Below, piece by piece: positions 6,419 to 9,712 of a stretch of 9,712 nucleotides of DNA. The translations under genes were made by a program, and so were the position numbers. A model generated the notes under the pieces. It was given only the letters and a program-made list of their open reading frames with translations. It was not told the DNA's origin and did no database searches. The stretch covers positions 1-9,712 of the forward strand of contig RGMU01000045.1 of NCBI GenBank assembly GCA_010021705.1, in the 5' to 3' direction. Positions within the stretch are counted from its first letter, which is position 1; every line of letters begins with the position of its first letter. This DNA is from Chitinophagia bacterium. GTDB taxonomy: Bacteria; Bacteroidota; Bacteroidia; Chitinophagales; Chitinophagaceae.

Positions 6419-6436
6419 ACAATAGTTGTAGCAATA
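6419..6436 (+). repeat. Right copy of the 18-base imperfect inverted repeat
   Basis: ACAATAGTTGTAGCAATA on the + strand matches the reverse complement of 6044-6061 at 16 of 18 bases. It lies upstream of the promoter of the DUF5678-like gene and immediately next to the terminator hairpin. The same CAATA pair with a 12-base period is present. Confidence 0.5.
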
Positions 6437-6438
6437 TG

Positions 6439-6485
6439 ATAAAAACAAAAGCGACCTGCTATGCACAAGTCGCTTTTGTTTTTAT
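6439..6485 (-). terminator. Bidirectional intrinsic terminator of secDF
   Basis: A perfect 17-bp inverted repeat (6439-6455 and 6469-6485), with GCGAC/GTCGC at the loop end and an A-run on one side and T-run on the other, encloses a 13-base loop. On either strand the transcript forms a long stem ending in a U-rich tract. It starts 22 bases after the secDF stop, so its main job should be to end secDF transcription; no + strand gene in the window runs into it. Confidence 0.88.
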
Positions 6486-6506
6486 TTTATTTACAGGCAA
6501 AATTGC

Positions 6507-9500
6507 CTATGCTTGGCTTTTAAGGTCTTCTATGCGCTGAGCGTGGTTAATTTCAACGTTCAATGCGCCTGATTTGTCCATGTCCACCAATACGGGTGCA
6601 GCCACAAATATGGAAGAGTATGTACCGGTGAATACGCCTATAAGCATGGCAAATGCGAAACCGCGTGTGGCTTCACCACCCACCACAAATAGTATGATTA
6701 GGGTAATGAATACGGTAAGCGAGGTCATAATAGTACGGCTAAGCGTATCGTTAATGGCACGGTTAATAACGCTTACTTTATCTTCACCCGGTGTGTGGCG
6801 GAAATATTCCCTAATTCTGTCAAATACAATTACGGTATCATTCATGGAGAAGCCCACCACCGTTAACACGGCAGCAATAAAGTGCTGGTCAATCTCAAGG
6901 GCAAAAGGAACTTTACCTCTAAAGAAGGAGAACACGGCAAGAGTAACGCAAATATCGTGCAGCAAAGACAATATAGTACCTAATGAATATTGCCATTTGC
7001 GGAAACGGAACAATATGTATAGGAAGATGGCTAATAGCGAAAGTACGGTTGCATTGATAGCTCCTTGCTTTAGTTCTTTTGATATTACTGCCGATACTTT
7101 GTTGCTGGATAGTAAGTACCTGGTTTTGAATACATCAAACGTTACTCCGGCAGGCAGCATGTTTTCTTTATTAAGTCCTTCATGTAGCTTCTCTTCCACT
7201 TGCATATCCGCGCTTTGGCTACGGTTTTCAATCATGAAAGACGTGGTGATGTCTAATTGGTTGTTGTTGCCTATGGTCTTAACGGTAGGAAACTCGCCAA
7301 AGTAAGGCTTTAATTTAGTGCGGGCATCTTCAATGGTGATGGGCTTGTCAAACTTAATTTTGAAGCTACGACCACCGCTAAATTCAACGCCTTTGTCAAA
7401 GCCCACCCAATAGGTGCTGATACCTGCCAAAAGCACAATAACAGATATAATGTAAGTATATTTACGAGCCTCAACAAATTTGAAGTGGGCTTTTTTGAAG
7501 ATAGACTTAGACAGTCCGGTAAAGTAGTTGAAGTGTCTGCCACGCTTAGTGTACATATCTGTAATTAAGCGGGAAACCAATATACCGCAGAATAAGGATA
7601 GTAGGATGCCAATAATTTGGGTAGTAGCAAAGCCTTTGATAGGACCTAAACCGCAATTAAAGAGGATAATAGCTGTGATAAGGGTGGTTACGTGTCCGTC
7701 TAATACCGGAGCGTAAGACCGCTTATAACCTTCAGATACGGCATCTAAATATGACTTCCCTGCCGTCAGTTCTTCTTTTATCCGTTCAAAGATAATTACG
7801 TTTGTATCCACAGCCATGCCCACCGTGAGCACTAAGCCTGCAATACCTGCCATAGTAAGGGTTGCACCTAAAAGCGATATAGACAATATGCCTACGGTAA
7901 ACAATAAGTTCAGAATAAGTGAAATATCTGCCACAATACCGCCACTATTATAATAAACAAGCATTAATGCGAATATTATGATAAACGACAGCATAAGCGA
8001 GTTCATACCCTTGTCAATGTTTTCTTTACCTAAAGTAGGACCTACCACTTGCTCTGCCACAATATGTGCCGGAGCGGGTAGCTTACCGGTTTTAAGGATA
8101 TTGGCAAGGTCGGTGGCTTGTTCAGGGGTAAAGTTGCCTTGTATTTCAGTTTCTACGCTGTTGATAGCACCTTCCACTTTAGGGCAAGAGTAAACTTTAT
8201 CGTCTAACACAATGGCTATAAACTTTCTCACGTTGTGGGCGGTCATATCTCTCCATAGTTGCTGCCCGCTATTGTCCATGCTCATCAAAACATTAGGCTT
8301 ACCGTTTAATTGATTAAGGCTGGTACGCGCATCTGTAACATGTTCACCTTCAATTTTAGCATTGCCGCCCGGAGGCACTTTAACGGCATAAGCATAAAGG
8401 AAATTAGATTTTCTATCTTGGTCTGCTGCATAAAGTATTTTTACGTTAGCCGGTAACCTTGCTTTTACTACATCAATATTAAGGTATTCGTGTAGCTTGG
8501 CAGTGTCCTTTTTCTGTACTATGCCAATCACAGCACCGGGTACAAAACGGTTATTTTCGTCAGTAAATGGGTTTAATACAAAGAAAAGCGGGTTTTTAGC
8601 GCGAGCTTCGTCAATTTTAGCTTGGTTGCTGTCGGCTCCTTTTTTAGAACCGCCCTTCACCATACCACTTAAACTATGGCTACCGGTATCGGGGGTTATG
8701 GAACCGGGTTTTGCTTTAAGGGTATCAGTTCCGTTAGCAGTTTTAGTGGAGTCAGTGCTGTGTGTGCTATCACTTGCAGCAGTATCCACATCGCCGGCAA
8801 GATAGTGGCTAAGAGCAAGGTCTGCGGCTTGTAGGCTACCGGCAAACTCTTCGTTGGTGTAGGTTTCAAAAAACTGAAGCTTGGCAGTAGCCTGTAAATA
8901 GCCTCGCACACGGTCAGGATTGTGCACACCGGCTAACTCTACATTTATTATACCTTTGGCTTCATCGAGGCTAACGCTGTTGCTTGATACGCCAAATTTG
9001 TCTATACGCTTTTGCAACACGCTATAGGTGTTCTTAATGGCATCTGCGGCAGCTTCTCTAATAGCGTTTATTACTTCTTTGTTGGTAGAAGCTAATGTAA
9101 TGTTTTTGGTGCCGGGTTTTACAAAAAGCGGAGCAAGTTTTACGCCTGCATTTTGCTCTTCAAAACTTTCTCCGAATAATACAATAAAGTTTACATCGCT
9201 TTTTTCGCGTTTAGCGTTGGCAGCTTCTAATGCCTTTTTGAGCCTCATGTCTTTTGGACTATTGCTAAGGGCAAGTACCATTTCGTCAAGCCCTACTTCA
9301 AGGGTAACGTTCATACCGCCCTGTAAGTCAAGACCTAATTTAAGCTCTTCGTCTTTTGCGCTTTGGAGTGTGTATTTTTTAATACCTATATTAAAAATTT
9401 CTACGCCAAGCATGCTATCGTTTATGGCTTCATAGCGTGTTTCTACAAGCCTCCGGGTAGAATCGGCATTGGCACCGGGATATTTGGCTTTAATTTCGCG

Positions 9501-9620
9501 TTCTGCCTGTGCCTGCATGCTCTTTTCAACATTCCGTACTACAAATGTGATGGATAGCTGGTAAACGGCAAACAGGATTAGGATTATGGTGAAAAACTGT
9601 ACTAAACCTTTTAGTTGCAT
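6507..9620 (-). CDS. secDF: Fused protein translocase subunit SecDF
   Basis: This 1037-residue protein joins SecD and SecF in one chain, as is common in Bacteroidota. SecDF uses the proton gradient to help pull proteins through SecYEG from the periplasmic side. SecD half: membrane helix about 9-27; LGLDLQGG at 95-102; periplasmic P1 domain with VLQKRIDKFGVS near 201-213; then five helices between about 541 and 690, with GMAVDTNVIIFERI carrying Asp605, the counterpart of the conserved proton-path aspartate. SecF half: helix about 721-738; GVEFSGG at 744-750; periplasmic domain; last five helices about 855-1012, with FSMNDTVIVFDRIRE (Asp928) and LSRTIMTS (Arg962), matching conserved SecF residues. 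A low-complexity Ser/Thr/Asp/Lys stretch, about 275-335, interrupts the SecD periplasmic region. The ATG at 9620 directly precedes the first membrane helix. The gene appears monocistronic, with its own -7 box and a strong terminator. Confidence 0.98.
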   Translation of the reverse strand: MQLKGLVQFFTIILILFAVYQLSITFVVRNVEKSMQAQAEREIKAKYPGANADSTRRLVETRYEAINDSMLGVEIFNIGIKKYTLQSAKDEELKLGLDLQGGMNVTLEVGLDEMVLALSNSPKDMRLKKALEAANAKREKSDVNFIVLFGESFEEQNAGVKLAPLFVKPGTKNITLASTNKEVINAIREAAADAIKNTYSVLQKRIDKFGVSSNSVSLDEAKGIINVELAGVHNPDRVRGYLQATAKLQFFETYTNEEFAGSLQAADLALSHYLAGDVDTAASDSTHSTDSTKTANGTDTLKAKPGSITPDTGSHSLSGMVKGGSKKGADSNQAKIDEARAKNPLFFVLNPFTDENNRFVPGAVIGIVQKKDTAKLHEYLNIDVVKARLPANVKILYAADQDRKSNFLYAYAVKVPPGGNAKIEGEHVTDARTSLNQLNGKPNVLMSMDNSGQQLWRDMTAHNVRKFIAIVLDDKVYSCPKVEGAINSVETEIQGNFTPEQATDLANILKTGKLPAPAHIVAEQVVGPTLGKENIDKGMNSLMLSFIIIFALMLVYYNSGGIVADISLILNLLFTVGILSISLLGATLTMAGIAGLVLTVGMAVDTNVIIFERIKEELTAGKSYLDAVSEGYKRSYAPVLDGHVTTLITAIILFNCGLGPIKGFATTQIIGILLSLFCGILVSRLITDMYTKRGRHFNYFTGLSKSIFKKAHFKFVEARKYTYIISVIVLLAGISTYWVGFDKGVEFSGGRSFKIKFDKPITIEDARTKLKPYFGEFPTVKTIGNNNQLDITTSFMIENRSQSADMQVEEKLHEGLNKENMLPAGVTFDVFKTRYLLSSNKVSAVISKELKQGAINATVLSLLAIFLYILFRFRKWQYSLGTILSLLHDICVTLAVFSFFRGKVPFALEIDQHFIAAVLTVVGFSMNDTVIVFDRIREYFRHTPGEDKVSVINRAINDTLSRTIMTSLTVFITLIILFVVGGEATRGFAFAMLIGVFTGTYSSIFVAAPVLVDMDKSGALNVEINHAQRIEDLKSQA

Positions 9621-9664
9621 TGGTTTCTAAAAAAAGTATATGTAGTATTATTTAAAATGGTTGG

Positions 9665-9672
9665 CAAAGGTA
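9665..9672 (-). promoter_or_regulatory. Candidate Bacteroidota -7 promoter box for secDF
   Basis: On the minus strand this is TACCTTTG followed by C, an exact TAnnTTTG match, 44 bases before the secDF ATG, leaving a leader of about 35-40 bases. A TTG -33 element is not evident in the remaining 40 bases to the window edge. No other gene starts in this right-hand end. Confidence 0.55.
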
Positions 9673-9712
9673 GTATATTTTATAGAATTATCGCCTACCT
9701 ATAAAAATATAT

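Noticed and set aside
6044..6436. Calling the bracketed DUF5678-like segment a mobile element outright
   Set aside because: No transposase, no target-site duplication and repeats of only 18 bases with two mismatches; kept as a finding instead.
6495..6508. Short inverted repeat AGGCAA-AA-TTGCCT at the secDF stop codon
   Set aside because: The two-base loop makes it a poor hairpin, and a far stronger terminator follows within 25 bases.
6574..7305. Long + strand open frame opposite secDF (243 codons)
   Set aside because: It lies wholly antisense to the strongly supported secDF gene, has no recognisable domain, and its composition reflects the reverse complement of SecF-coding DNA.
9028..9435. 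Second + strand open frame opposite secDF (135 codons)
   Set aside because: Same reason: an antisense shadow of the SecD N-terminal half, Ser/Leu-rich without domain features.

Overview
The window looks like chromosomal DNA of a member of the Bacteroidota. Four things point there: a fused SecD-SecF protein with a Ser/Thr/Asp-rich insert, a LytS-type histidine kinase with a propeller plus Y_Y_Y sensor region, DUF4294 (a family I know from this phylum), and repeated TAnnTTTG boxes a short distance upstream of start codons, which match the known Bacteroidota -7 promoter element. Base composition is moderately AT-rich throughout and I see no island of different composition. No insertion sequence, phage gene, tRNA, rRNA or CRISPR array was found.

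Layout. On the + strand: the 3' part of a membrane sensor histidine kinase (its 5' end lies outside the window), then mltG (endolytic murein transglycosylase), then an exported glutathione peroxidase-family thiol peroxidase. This last gene converges, with only 6 bases between stop codons, on a minus-strand series. Read in the direction of transcription that series is secDF (right end), a small DUF5678-like gene, two adjacent outer-membrane beta-barrel-like proteins of similar size, and a DUF4294 protein. A strong bidirectional hairpin terminator sits directly after secDF. All seven complete genes are at home in the cell envelope or appear exported except the small DUF5678-like protein. No stretch over 300 bases lacks a gene; the largest gap is about 145 bases, between secDF and the DUF5678-like gene, and holds a promoter box, one copy of an inverted repeat and the terminator.

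How the genes fit together. SecDF drives late steps of protein export and would serve the exported proteins encoded beside it. MltG cuts nascent glycan strands at the inner membrane. The kinase probably senses something outside the cytoplasm, but its response regulator is not in the window. A joint role beyond 'cell envelope' is inference.

Most of this is ordinary housekeeping and hypothetical-gene territory. The items most worth a second look are an 18-base imperfect inverted repeat (16 of 18 matching) that brackets the DUF5678-like gene and has an internal 12-base-period direct repeat, the confinement of all cysteines of the kinase fragment to its extracytoplasmic part with a CxxC pair, and a predicted leaderless mltG transcript.
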